Assembly (NCBI GenBank): GCA_902496505.1
Contig: CABVBB010000001.1
Span: 1 to 23,967 of the forward strand
DNA length: 23,967 nt
From: an uncultured Peptococcaceae bacterium
Lineage (GTDB): Bacteria; Bacillota; Peptococcia; Peptococcales; Peptococcaceae
Direction: 5' to 3'
Below, piece after piece: positions 1 to 7,592 of the stretch. The first letter of the stretch is position 1. Every line of letters begins with the position of its first letter. The notes beneath the pieces were generated by a model, which searched no databases, was not told the origin of the DNA, and saw only the letters and a list, made by a program, of their open reading frames with translations. Both the position numbers and the translations under genes were made by a program.

Positions 1-229
1 AGCAGGTGATGCCGTGCGTGCCAGGCCAAGCGCCGTTAGCCAGCGTTGCCCAGCAGGGCGGTGTGATCGTCGGCAGAGCGCCGATCATGCCGATACTCTC
101 GGTGGTCACGCCCATTTCCTGCATTCTTTTGAAATTGGGCAACTTGCCCTGACCTATCAGGGTGTTGACAAATACGGGGTCTGCACCATCATACCCGATC
201 ACCATTACTTTTTGTGCTTTTGCTGTCAT
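1..229 (-). CDS. alkaline-phosphatase-superfamily hydrolase, 5' end only (cut by window edge)
   Basis: Only the first 76 codons are inside the window; the gene runs off the left edge. The ATG at 229 follows an AAGGAGG ribosome site about 8 bases upstream. The peptide reads MTAKAQKVMVIGYDGADP, then PTITPPCWATLANGAWPG and a THGITC stretch. This is the same pattern as the hydrolase at 3925-5961: a metal-binding Asp in the first strand (YDG), a candidate nucleophile Thr in PTITPP, and the ATGxxPGTHGI signature. It is therefore a paralogue in the type I phosphodiesterase/nucleotide pyrophosphatase branch of the alkaline phosphatase superfamily. It lies 55 bases after the SLC13 permease and is probably co-transcribed with it. 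The gap holds a small hairpin (TAGAGC-ttt-GCTCTA, 260-274) without a T-run. The substrate cannot be told. Confidence 0.8.
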   Translation of the reverse strand, partial: MTAKAQKVMVIGYDGADPVFVNTLIGQGKLPNFKRMQEMGVTTESIGMIGALPTITPPCWATLANGAWPGTHGITC

Positions 230-284
230 TACAATAACCTCCTTGTGTCTAATAAGCAATAGAGCTTTGCTCTAAGGTCAACGT

Positions 285-1691
285 TTACATATAGAAAAAG
301 CCGATAAGTTTCCAGAAGGGGATCAAGATCAGGAAGAAAAACGCCACATTGAGCACCGTCTTGAATCCCATATATTTGGCAAAATCTTTAGCGCCGATCA
401 TGCCAAAGGAGGCAAAGATCAGATACTGGATATTTTCATACGGCAAAAGGATCTGGTCAGCAGACTGCATCATAAACATATAGAACGCCTTGGGATTGAT
501 GCCTAAAGACATCGCCATCTGGACCAGCGGCAGCGTAAAAGCTGCCATGATCGCCATCGGTGTGAGCAAAAAGTTGAAGACGAAGATAAACAGATAGGCG
601 ACTACCAAGAAAGTCGATGCCGGCATGCCGCTGATGATCGGTACTGCCAACTGCGTGAGCAGCGTCCCCAGACCCAGTGCGCCAGCTGTAGCGCCGATAG
701 CCAGGCAGGCTGTCATGAAGAAAACGAAGCTGAAACGTACACGCTGCACATCTTCCATTTTGGCGATATTGATGCCCGGCACAAACGCCAGCATCGGTAC
801 AAAAGCAAACGCCCACGCTGGCTCAAAACCCAGCCGTTTGCCGAACATCACCAAGAGCAAAAGCAGGACGCAGAGAAAAGCACCCTTCTTTTCCGCCGTG
901 CTCATAGGACCTAATTTTTCATACTCTGCTTTGAAATAATCCGCACCATTGATAGCGGCTTCTCCTTTGCGCGGCTTGAACATGATATAGGCCAGCGCCA
1001 GCATCAATAAGAAAAAGAACAGTGTCGGCCAGTTTTTCACAAAGAACTCCAGCCAGCCAATAGATAATGGTCCTGTAGCAGATTCGCCTAACGGAAAATA
1101 GATCAGATAGTTGGGACTGTAGATAAAATGCTGGGGCAGAGCTGTTGCTACAGCAGCCGTCAGCATGATGCCCGCAGACGCTCTGGAGCGTCCCAGATCC
1201 AGGGCCACGCAGATGCCATAGCCCAGTGTCGCCATGATGATCATGGTCTGCCCAGGAATGAAGATGAACATCACAACGCCTGCTAAAGCGATCCCCGCTA
1301 AGATGCCCAGATAAGTGCCGCCGGTGAGGATGATGCACTTATACGCTACCCGATCCAAAAGGCCGATGCCATTGAGCACCTCCGCCAGCAGCAGGCCGCC
1401 GACCATCATCCAGGGGATATAGCTGAGCCAGCTGCTGAAAACCACATTGGCCGGTGCCAGCTGAAAAACGATATACGCTACTGGCAGTAAAATAGCAAGC
1501 GCCAGTTGATTGAGACTTTCAAAAGCCATGATCAAGATCCCCATCAACGTGATTGCTACATAAAGCTTTAATTTTATATTGAAGATCTCATTCGTCGGTA
1601 TCAGCATGATCGCAAGCGGCAAAATGATCGTGATCGCCCATATGATGACAGTTTTCTTGCTTAGACCGGCAGGTGCAGCTTCTGTTGCCAT
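285..1691 (-). CDS. SLC13/DASS-type anion permease
   Basis: A 468-residue, very hydrophobic protein with roughly 11-12 membrane segments spread over the whole length and a charged cytoplasmic-type loop near residues 240-270. The overall build, with two similar halves and late re-entrant-like segments (LLTPMAIMAAFTLPL, LPYENIQYLIFASFG), fits the SLC13/divalent-anion:Na+ symporter and related ArsB/NhaD permeases. Members carry dicarboxylates, sulfate or other organic anions across the inner membrane; the substrate here is not evident. The ATG at 1691 has an AGGGAGGG ribosome site. A promoter lies at 1758-1787. The gene sits between the LysR pair and the truncated hydrolase, suggesting import of an anionic compound for those hydrolases. 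Family assignment is fairly firm, substrate unknown. Confidence 0.8.
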   Translation of the reverse strand: MATEAAPAGLSKKTVIIWAITIILPLAIMLIPTNEIFNIKLKLYVAITLMGILIMAFESLNQLALAILLPVAYIVFQLAPANVVFSSWLSYIPWMMVGGLLLAEVLNGIGLLDRVAYKCIILTGGTYLGILAGIALAGVVMFIFIPGQTMIIMATLGYGICVALDLGRSRASAGIMLTAAVATALPQHFIYSPNYLIYFPLGESATGPLSIGWLEFFVKNWPTLFFFLLMLALAYIMFKPRKGEAAINGADYFKAEYEKLGPMSTAEKKGAFLCVLLLLLVMFGKRLGFEPAWAFAFVPMLAFVPGINIAKMEDVQRVRFSFVFFMTACLAIGATAGALGLGTLLTQLAVPIISGMPASTFLVVAYLFIFVFNFLLTPMAIMAAFTLPLVQMAMSLGINPKAFYMFMMQSADQILLPYENIQYLIFASFGMIGAKDFAKYMGFKTVLNVAFFFLILIPFWKLIGFFYM

Positions 1692-1757
1692 GAATAATCC
1701 CTCCCTAAATCAAAACAAAGTATGGTGTTTCTGGGAATGCGCATCCTTTATGTTTTA

Positions 1758-1787
1758 AGTGTAGCAAATGCCAGCGATTCGCGCCAA
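1758..1787 (-). promoter_or_regulatory. sigma-70-type promoter for the permease
   Basis: On the minus strand a -35 box TTGGCG (1787-1782) is followed after 18 bases by a -10 box TACACT (1763-1758), about 65 bases before the permease start codon. It lies after the terminator of the LysR pair, so the permease appears to have its own transcript. The -35 is imperfect, as expected for an activator-dependent promoter. Inferred by inspection only. Confidence 0.5.
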
Positions 1788-1822
1788 CAGATATATTAGC
1801 TGCATTTATGGATAAAAAGGGC

Positions 1823-1856
1823 AAAAAAAATTGTACCGACGTTTTGTCGATACAAT
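1823..1856 (-). terminator. intrinsic terminator of the LysR pair
   Basis: On the minus strand ATTGTATCGAC (1856-1846) pairs with GTCGGTACAAT (1840-1830), an 11-bp stem with one G-T wobble and a 5-base loop, followed by a run of eight T (1830-1823). It begins at the last base of the upstream LysR stop codon, so it cleanly separates the regulators from the permease. Confidence 0.9.
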
Positions 1857-2773
1857 CAGCTCCATATTTTTGAGCGCAGAGCATGGATCAAGATGTTTTC
1901 CGCCAAAGTCGGCTGATGTTCTTTGGCCTGTATAGTCATCAGCATCAGAGACGGTCTTTCCTTAAAGGGCACTGTCACCAGATGTTTGTCCAAGGATCTC
2001 TGTCCTGAGAGATAGGTCACCACAAAGCCTACCGCCCGATCAGCGGCAATAAACTGCCAGAGCAGTTCCAGATTGCTGCTGGATAAGCAGATCGAAAGCG
2101 CTTGCGGCAATGCTATGCCCAGATCTTTCATCCACTCAAACTCAAAGTGGCCATTTAGCGCCAAGGGATAGGTCAAATATTCTGCCAAGGGGATGCTGCT
2201 TCGGTGCGCCAAAGGCGATTTATCCGATACCACCGCCATGATCTCTTCCAGACAGAGGACCTCCCATTCCAAGCTGCCCTTGTACTGCCGGCGAAACGCC
2301 TGCTCAAAATAATCGCTGGCGATCGTCACGATGCCCAGCGCCTGAGGATTGGCCGCCAATGCTTCAAAGATCGTCTCATGGCTCTTCTCCTGAAGCACCA
2401 GCGGGATCTGCGGATAGCGGTCATAGAGCTCACTGACCAAAGGCCCCACCATCGCTTCCATACAGGCGGGATTGCTGAAGACACTTTGTGCAGGCTGGGC
2501 GGCATGCTTAAAATGATCATCTTCCGGCACCAAGGCTTTGAGTGCCCCAAAATCCAACAGCGCTTTTTCAGCCTTGGTGACAAACATCTTGCCATTGTCC
2601 GTCATTTGCAGCGCCTTATGCTCCTCCCGAAAGAGCGCAAAACCTAAGGTGGACTCCAATTCTTTCAGCGCAATGCGCAGAGAGCGGGCATTGATGTCCA
2701 AAAGCTCTGCCGCACGTCCAAAGGAGCCCGCCTTTGCTGTCACAGTGAAATAGTAAAGCTGCTTGATCGTCAT
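1856..2773 (-). CDS. LysR-family transcriptional regulator (second of a coupled pair)
   Basis: 305 residues starting MTIKQLYYFTVTAKAGSF, the standard beginning of a LysR winged helix-turn-helix (residues about 1-60, with the recognition-helix region AAELLDINARSLRIALKELE). A LysR substrate-binding domain follows to the C-terminus. I chose the ATG at 2773 rather than a possible start at 2860 because it begins the conserved HTH. It also overlaps the stop of the upstream LysR gene in an ATGA, with AGGAG just before it. The two regulators are therefore translationally coupled. The recognition region is somewhat degenerate (INARSLR instead of the usual QPALS), which may mean altered DNA preference. 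It could control the permease or the hydrolases; the effector is unknown. Confidence 0.9.
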   Translation of the reverse strand: MTIKQLYYFTVTAKAGSFGRAAELLDINARSLRIALKELESTLGFALFREEHKALQMTDNGKMFVTKAEKALLDFGALKALVPEDDHFKHAAQPAQSVFSNPACMEAMVGPLVSELYDRYPQIPLVLQEKSHETIFEALAANPQALGIVTIASDYFEQAFRRQYKGSLEWEVLCLEEIMAVVSDKSPLAHRSSIPLAEYLTYPLALNGHFEFEWMKDLGIALPQALSICLSSSNLELLWQFIAADRAVGFVVTYLSGQRSLDKHLVTVPFKERPSLMLMTIQAKEHQPTLAENILIHALRSKIWS

Positions 2774-3711
2774 ACTCCTGGACCATCTCCTTTCAGCATT
2801 GCCGCCAGCTTTCGCCAAAGCATCTGCGCTGCTGGTGCCAAAAGGGTGTCCTTTGGCCAAATGAATAAAGTGATCTCATGCAAGCCTTCCGCCAAAGGCA
2901 GCAGGACGTAGTCCTTTTCCTGCTGCCGCAGCTTTGCTTCGTCCACATAACGCAGCACACTGGGATAAAGCGCCACCGCCGCCCCTTCTTTGACCGTCCG
3001 GCTCAGCAAACTGCGATTATACGTACAGTAAGTCGGCAGCACACCTTCGTCTATTTCAGCGATCTTTTGCAGAGGGGCATATTCCCCCGCCTCGCTGGCT
3101 GCCAATGGCTGCTCAAAAAATTGCGCCAGTGTGATCTCTGTCTGCTCAGCCCAAGGCGAGTGGACTGCAGCACAGACTCGCAAAGGCTCCCTAAGCAGCA
3201 TCTCCCAGTGCAGATCCTGCTCATACCGCGCCTGCAGCGTCTGCGTGAAGTACTCCTCGATCACCGATACGACTGCGACGCAGGGCTGCTTTGCCGCTTG
3301 AGCCAGCAGCTGCTCTGTATCGCTGTATTCCATAAGCGCCACCGTGCATTGCGGAAAGCGCTGCGCCAGCTCACTCAAGGGCCCTGGCAGCAGCCATTTA
3401 TTGACCACCGGCGTGGAAAAAATGGTCATCTGCTGCGCCGTTGCCTCGCTCTGCGACAAAGATTGGCTGAAATCAGCCAGTGCAGTAAATTCTGCCAAAA
3501 CTACCCGTGCCTGTTCCACGAACCTCTCCCCATACGCCGTCAGCTGCACGCCAGAGCTTTTGCGTTCAAAAAGCTGCATGCCCAATTCCCGCTCCAAATG
3601 GGCGATCGCCTGACTCAGCGTCTGCTGGGTAATAAAGATCTGCTCAGCCGCCTGCGACATGGACTGCATCTGCGCGACCTTGATAACATAATTCAACTGA
3701 TCCAGTGTCAT
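2770..3711 (-). CDS. LysR-family transcriptional regulator (first of a coupled pair)
   Basis: 313 residues starting MTLDQLNYVIKVAQMQSM, then the HTH core SQAAEQIFITQQTLSQAIAHLE, typical of LysR proteins. The C-terminal about 220 residues form the ligand-binding domain. A GTG at 3729 would add six residues, but the ATG at 3711 fits the HTH start and has an AAAGGGGG ribosome site 7 bases upstream. It is preceded by a good promoter (3760-3788) whose -35 box sits inside a perfect 6+2+6 palindrome, a likely autoregulatory operator. Its stop overlaps the start of the next LysR gene. The two proteins are clearly different sequences, so this is a divergent pair and not a recent duplication. Target genes are inferred to be local. 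Confidence 0.92.
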   Translation of the reverse strand: MTLDQLNYVIKVAQMQSMSQAAEQIFITQQTLSQAIAHLERELGMQLFERKSSGVQLTAYGERFVEQARVVLAEFTALADFSQSLSQSEATAQQMTIFSTPVVNKWLLPGPLSELAQRFPQCTVALMEYSDTEQLLAQAAKQPCVAVVSVIEEYFTQTLQARYEQDLHWEMLLREPLRVCAAVHSPWAEQTEITLAQFFEQPLAASEAGEYAPLQKIAEIDEGVLPTYCTYNRSLLSRTVKEGAAVALYPSVLRYVDEAKLRQQEKDYVLLPLAEGLHEITLFIWPKDTLLAPAAQMLWRKLAAMLKGDGPGV

Positions 3712-3759
3712 TGCCGTTCCCCCTTTCACCCATCTCCTGCGCCGTTTCCATTTATGCTA

Positions 3760-3788
3760 AATATAACACAAACTATCATCAGCAACAA
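3760..3788 (-). promoter_or_regulatory. promoter of the LysR pair
   Basis: Minus strand TTGTTG (3788-3783), 17-base spacer, TATATT (3765-3760): a near-consensus sigma-70 promoter. It would give a leader of roughly 40 bases before the ATG at 3711. Confidence 0.7.
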
Positions 3789-3794
3789 GTTGCT
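3781..3794. promoter_or_regulatory. candidate operator palindrome over the -35 box
   Basis: AGCAAC-AA-GTTGCT is a perfect 6+2+6 inverted repeat that covers the whole -35 box of the LysR pair promoter. A protein bound there would block RNA polymerase, as in LysR autorepression. The half-site core CAAC(AAG) also occurs in the control region of the other LysR gene at 6019-6045. Confidence 0.4.
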
Positions 3795-3841
3795 TCCGAC
3801 ACAGAATATTTTGATTCGCCTCTATGCCCTCACCCTTTAAC

Positions 3842-3899
3842 GCAAACAGCCCGTTATCTACGCACGCCTCACACGAGCGAAAAATAACGGGCTGTTTGC
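3842..3899. repeat. 16-bp perfect inverted repeat with 26-base loop
   Basis: GCAAACAGCCCGTTAT (3842-3857) and its exact complement (3884-3899) flank a 26-base loop. It lies between the end of the 678-residue hydrolase and the promoter of the LysR pair. A second hairpin, GTAAGCC/GGCTTAC (3905-3911 with 3922-3928), overlaps the hydrolase stop codon. Neither is followed by a good T-run, so this may be a transcript 3' end stabiliser, a weak terminator or a dispersed palindrome. Confidence 0.7.
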
Positions 3900-3924
3900 T
3901 CCAAGTAAGCCAGATTATGCCGGC

Positions 3925-5961
3925 TTACTGGGCGGCATCATAGTCGATGATCTGATACATGGGGGCGCCTTCGCATTGGGCGGGCATACGGATGCCTAAT
4001 AAGGTGGCCATGGTGGGAGCGACATCCACTTGTTTGAGATGGCGGGTGGTGGTGACGCCTTGCTTGATGCCGGGGCCTGCGGCGACGAAGATGGCCGCGA
4101 CGGAGGTATCGACTAGACCTTTCTGAGTGGTCAGCGAATCGCCATGGACGCGGTGGAAGCCTTCTTCCAGCCAATAGACGATATCGCCCACACCAGGCCC
4201 TTCTAAGCCTAAAAGCACGGCATCCTGCTGGCGCAGGGCCAAGGTGATGATGCGCCGGCCGGTCTTGGGATCACGGTAATTGTAGAGAGCGTCGATGATC
4301 TGGCGCTCGACGTCGTATTTGTCTTCCGGCTCGACAATACCGGTGGCATTGCGGCCTTTGAGGTTGATATAAATATGACAGGTGCGGGCGGCGATCGCTT
4401 TGGTATGCTCCCAATCGATCTCCTTGAGGTCGTTGCCGTCAGCGTCTTTTTTCAGAGCGGTGAAGCCCAATTCCTGCATGATGCGGACGTTGACGCCAAA
4501 GGGATCGCCCAAAAGCGGCTGCCGTTCTTCTTCGGCGCAGATGAGGCCGTGATCAGAAGTGATGATGATGGTCCAGCCTTCATCGAGAGCGTGGATCAAT
4601 TTGCCGAAATAACGGTCGGTCTGCTTGTACACATCTTCATAAAGCTGCAGATAGTCGGCGGGATCGTTTTGCAGATGGTCGCGGTACACGCCGTACTGCC
4701 AGAATTTGTGCCCCATGGCATCGACATTGTGCAGATGGGAGAAGATCACATCATATTTGTCTTCTTTGATGAAATAGTTGAACACATCGGCCTGCCACTG
4801 ACAGTAGACTTCCCAGCTGTCCAGGGTCATTTCGCGGGACAGACGGGCATCGGTGCCGCTGGTATTGGAGGCGGCGGTGAAATGACCGACATTGTCCACC
4901 ACTTCTTTCAAAAGATCGTGCGGATGCCAGACCCAATCGTTTTCGTTGTCCACGCCGCCGCCCAGCCACATGCGCAGATAGCTGCCGTCTTCGGCCAGAT
5001 CCAGGACGCGGGCCAGACGCGCCACATTGTAGCTGCTGCCGTCTTCTTTCACGGCAACGTCCATGAAGACGTCGGACATGACGCCTTTTTGCAGCGTGAC
5101 TAATGGCTCGGTTTCCTTCTTGGACTTATAGAGTTTCACGGTATCGTAAACGCCGTCTGCATTGGCCAGGATCAGCGCTGGCCGTTTGGTCAGCCCCATA
5201 GAGGTGATGATGGTGAATTCCTTCGCACCGGCCGGGACCTCAGCCGTCCAGCCTTTAGGCTCGTCGATGGGGGAGTTGACCAGATCGAGGGGGACATATT
5301 CGCCGGCCAGTTCACCGTCTTCTAATTCCAGCATGACATTGGTCACGGTCTTGCCGCCGGATTTGACGGAACGGATGACTGCGGATTCTTCAGCAGGCTT
5401 GACTTCCAGATCGTGAATGATGCAGCCTGCACCGGTATCCACGATGCCGCCTTTCATGTAGATCACATCGGTGATGGTCTGATCGGCAACGACGAGCTTC
5501 TCTTCATCGATCATGCCCACGCCGAAATTGACAAAACCCGGCTGAGTACCGTCGACCACGTGCAGATGGGGATCCGTACTGGTCGGCGGCCAAGCGCTGC
5601 CCGGCCAATGCCAGACCATAGTGCGGTAGCCAGCCTCTGCGGTGACGTTCCACAGCTGCTCTGCTTGGCACAAGGTGGAGTCCAGCGAATACATGATGGT
5701 GTCCAGATGCTCAGGGTCTTGGTTCCAGAAGCAAGTGATGCCGTGCGTGCCGGGATAAGCACCGGTGGCCAGCGACGTCCAGCCGGGAGGCGTGATGGTG
5801 GGCATGATGCCCAAAAGCACTAAGTCTTCTCTCTGCGCACCGCGCTCGATGATGGTTTTCAGATTGGGCATCTTGCCTTCATCGACGTACTTTTTGGCCA
5901 AGCGCGGGTCCATGCCGTCCACGCCTAAGACCATGATCTTGCTGCTCAATACGTTTGTCAT
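3925..5961 (-). CDS. type I phosphodiesterase/alkaline-phosphatase-superfamily hydrolase
   Basis: 678 residues from the ATG at 5961, which has a GGAGAGG ribosome site; an in-frame ATG at 6024 lacks one and gives a non-homologous extension. Expected metal and catalytic positions are visible: D15 in VDGMDP, T57 in PTITPP as the likely nucleophile, D414 and H418 in VDAMGHKFW, D470-H471 in TSDHG, and H606 in VHGDS. This is the two-metal phosphodiesterase/nucleotide pyrophosphatase layout, which hydrolyses phosphoesters or, in relatives, sulfate or phosphonate esters. About 200 residues (roughly 190-350) between the early motifs and D414 form a long insertion, making it larger than most family members. 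No signal peptide is seen, so a cytoplasmic site is likely. It is divergent from a LysR gene and close to an ethanolamine operon, hinting at an ethanolamine phosphodiester substrate, which is unproven. Confidence 0.85.
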   Translation of the reverse strand: MTNVLSSKIMVLGVDGMDPRLAKKYVDEGKMPNLKTIIERGAQREDLVLLGIMPTITPPGWTSLATGAYPGTHGITCFWNQDPEHLDTIMYSLDSTLCQAEQLWNVTAEAGYRTMVWHWPGSAWPPTSTDPHLHVVDGTQPGFVNFGVGMIDEEKLVVADQTITDVIYMKGGIVDTGAGCIIHDLEVKPAEESAVIRSVKSGGKTVTNVMLELEDGELAGEYVPLDLVNSPIDEPKGWTAEVPAGAKEFTIITSMGLTKRPALILANADGVYDTVKLYKSKKETEPLVTLQKGVMSDVFMDVAVKEDGSSYNVARLARVLDLAEDGSYLRMWLGGGVDNENDWVWHPHDLLKEVVDNVGHFTAASNTSGTDARLSREMTLDSWEVYCQWQADVFNYFIKEDKYDVIFSHLHNVDAMGHKFWQYGVYRDHLQNDPADYLQLYEDVYKQTDRYFGKLIHALDEGWTIIITSDHGLICAEEERQPLLGDPFGVNVRIMQELGFTALKKDADGNDLKEIDWEHTKAIAARTCHIYINLKGRNATGIVEPEDKYDVERQIIDALYNYRDPKTGRRIITLALRQQDAVLLGLEGPGVGDIVYWLEEGFHRVHGDSLTTQKGLVDTSVAAIFVAAGPGIKQGVTTTRHLKQVDVAPTMATLLGIRMPAQCEGAPMYQIIDYDAAQ

Positions 5962-6018
5962 GTTGAATCCTCTCCTTTTTGTCTTGGCTGCTGTGTTGTT
6001 TCTTCTCCTATAGCATAT

Positions 6019-6087
6019 CAACAAGTGTCTGAAAAGTACAACAAGAGTAATTTCCCCGTTTTATAGGTCAAACAAATTTTTCTTGTT
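6019..6087. promoter_or_regulatory. candidate LysR operator array in the divergent intergenic region
   Basis: CAACAAG occurs at 6019-6025 and again exactly 20 bp on at 6039-6045. An inverted partner follows: AACAAGAGTAATTT (6040-6053) matches the complement of AAATTTTTCTTGTT (6074-6087) at 12 of 14 positions. The last copy overlaps the -35 box of the plus-strand LysR promoter. Spacing by two helical turns and position between divergent genes fit LysR-type recognition and activation sites. Read by eye, not tested. Confidence 0.45.
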
Positions 6088-6111
6088 CTGCTCTCAGCAA
6101 ACTGCTACAAT
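6083..6111 (+). promoter_or_regulatory. promoter of the plus-strand LysR gene
   Basis: TTGTTC (6083-6088), 17 bases, TACAAT (6106-6111). This is a good sigma-70 match ending 24 bases before the ATG at 6136, with GGGAGGTG (6123-6130) as ribosome site. Confidence 0.7.
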
Positions 6112-6135
6112 AGGAACTAAAAGGGAGGTGACGCT

Positions 6136-7038
6136 ATGCGCATCGAGCAGCTGATGTATCTGGTGGATATCGCCAAGACCAAATCTTTCAGCAAGACCGC
6201 TCAGAATTTTTATATCACCCAGCAGGGCGCCAGTGATGCCATCAAAAAACTGGAGAAGGAATTCAATGTCGTGTTGTTCAACCGCACGAAGCAGGGCGTT
6301 TTTTTGACAGAGATCGGCCGTTCTTTTGTGGAGACGGCACAGGAAATGGTCGCCCTCTACCATACCCTAGAGGACAAGGCAGACACTTACCGCGCCACGA
6401 CGCTGGCTGCACTGGACGGTGAAGTCGAGATATTGGCCCATCCCCGCATCTTCCAGCTGCTGCCCTCGGTCATTCGGCTTTTCCGCAGCCATTGTCCCAA
6501 CGCCCGTCTGCGCATCAGCGAATGCCAAAGCGATGAGATCTTGAAGCAGGTCCTCTCCGGCACTGTCCCGCTGGGCTTGGTGACCCTGCCGGAAAAAAAC
6601 TGGCGCAGCGCAGCCAATCCTTATGCCCATTATGCAGATCAGCTCACCTTTGAGCAGCTTTTGGTGGACGATATGGTGGTCTGCATGAGCACCACCTCCC
6701 CCCTCAAAAACCTGCCCGCGCTATCCAGTGCTGACCTGGTCAAGATCCCCGTCGTCGCCTACAACACCGGCCTCTTCGGTGAAGCAGTCGGTTCCGACGG
6801 CACCCTATTCACCTCCAACAATCTGGAGACTCACAAAAAACTCGTCGCCCAAAATCTCGCCGTTGACGTCATGCTCCGCTTGGAATACGAGCAGCTTTAC
6901 GCAGACGATCCCCTTTTTATCGCCGTTCCCTTCACCGATGACCGCATCACCATCACCCTCGTCACCAAAACCGGCGTGCCCTTAACACCGGAAGCCCAAT
7001 ACTTCGCCAAACTCATCCGCCAATATAACTACAGATAA
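6136..7038 (+). CDS. LysR-family transcriptional regulator
   Basis: 300 residues, starting MRIEQLMYLVDIAKTKSFSK with the HTH core KTAQNFYITQQGASDAIKKLE, then FNRTKQGVFLTEIG, all standard for LysR proteins. The remainder is the ligand-binding domain. The start is set by GGGAGGTG seven bases upstream. It is the only plus-strand gene in the window that I accept. It is transcribed divergently from the phosphodiesterase-family hydrolase, the classic arrangement for a LysR gene and its target, and converges on the end of the eut operon. It might also act on eut, since no EutVW or EutR is present here, but nothing in the sequence proves it. It ends in a strong terminator. Confidence 0.93.
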   Translation: MRIEQLMYLVDIAKTKSFSKTAQNFYITQQGASDAIKKLEKEFNVVLFNRTKQGVFLTEIGRSFVETAQEMVALYHTLEDKADTYRATTLAALDGEVEILAHPRIFQLLPSVIRLFRSHCPNARLRISECQSDEILKQVLSGTVPLGLVTLPEKNWRSAANPYAHYADQLTFEQLLVDDMVVCMSTTSPLKNLPALSSADLVKIPVVAYNTGLFGEAVGSDGTLFTSNNLETHKKLVAQNLAVDVMLRLEYEQLYADDPLFIAVPFTDDRITITLVTKTGVPLTPEAQYFAKLIRQYNYR

Positions 7039-7066
7039 AGCCGCCCAAGAAAAAGGCGGCTTTTTT
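7038..7066 (+). terminator. intrinsic terminator, probably bidirectional
   Basis: AAGCCGCC (7038-7045) pairs with GGCGGCTT (7055-7062) across a 9-base loop and runs into TTTTTT (7061-7066), closing the LysR gene. Read on the minus strand the same stem is followed by TTTATCTG, so it may also end the eut operon, whose last stop codon is about 55 bases away. Confidence 0.88.
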
Positions 7067-7121
7067 GATGGGTCTATTTTTTAATTATCCTCCAAAAGGT
7101 GCAGACCACGCCGTCCTCTCT

Positions 7122-7592
7122 TCACGCATTTTGCCAGTTGGCGGGATAGGTGACATACAAAAATCTTGCAAACCCCTCTACTGAAAAAAGGATGCTGGTG
7201 CCTTTGGGGATGTAGATGCACTGACCGGCGTGGGCAGTGGTGCGGCAGCCGTTGACGATGATGGTGAGCGTACCGTCGATGATGTAATCGATCTCATCAT
7301 AATCCAGGTGCCACTTGAAGGTGGTATCCCGCATTTCCATCAGGCCGCAGCCCAAGCGGGGGCTTTCTTCCAGCGTATAGACGTCCTTGGTCAGGACATG
7401 GTCAGTGGGATGGCCAGTATCCAAGCGGTCGTCGCCGTTCAAATGGATAGATGGCAGATCGACGGCCATGACGCCGGAAGGATCCCGTCGGGCGGGAATG
7501 GTCTCATCACAGCTCATATGCTGCAATTTTTCGGCCAGGACGTCTTTGATCAAGCGTTCCAGCTGATGCTGGTCTAAGGATTCGAGTTTCAT
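7122..7592 (-). CDS. eutQ: EutQ-like cupin protein
   Basis: 156 residues, last gene of the eut operon. The C-terminal about 110 residues are a cupin: the stretch from GLMEMRDTTFKWHLDYDEIDYIIDGTL through AGQCIYIPKGTSILFS matches the EutQ cupin core. It is shorter than the enterobacterial protein (about 230 residues), lacking most of the N-terminal part. The first 20 residues (MKLESLDQHQLERLIKDVLA) form a predicted amphipathic helix like those that target enzymes into microcompartments. In Salmonella, EutQ has reported acetate kinase activity and is needed for normal compartment formation. Its ATG overlaps the EutH stop in ATGA, so the two are translationally coupled. Confidence 0.9.
   Translation of the reverse strand: MKLESLDQHQLERLIKDVLAEKLQHMSCDETIPARRDPSGVMAVDLPSIHLNGDDRLDTGHPTDHVLTKDVYTLEESPRLGCGLMEMRDTTFKWHLDYDEIDYIIDGTLTIIVNGCRTTAHAGQCIYIPKGTSILFSVEGFARFLYVTYPANWQNA

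Noticed and set aside
2878..3840. 320-residue plus-strand frame opposite a LysR gene
   Set aside because: Arg/Gln/Leu/His-rich translation typical of an antisense shadow; the LysR HTH is unmistakable on the minus strand.
4375..5103. 242-residue plus-strand frame opposite the hydrolase
   Set aside because: The opposite strand carries conserved catalytic motifs; this frame is Val/Phe/Asp rich with no recognisable domain.
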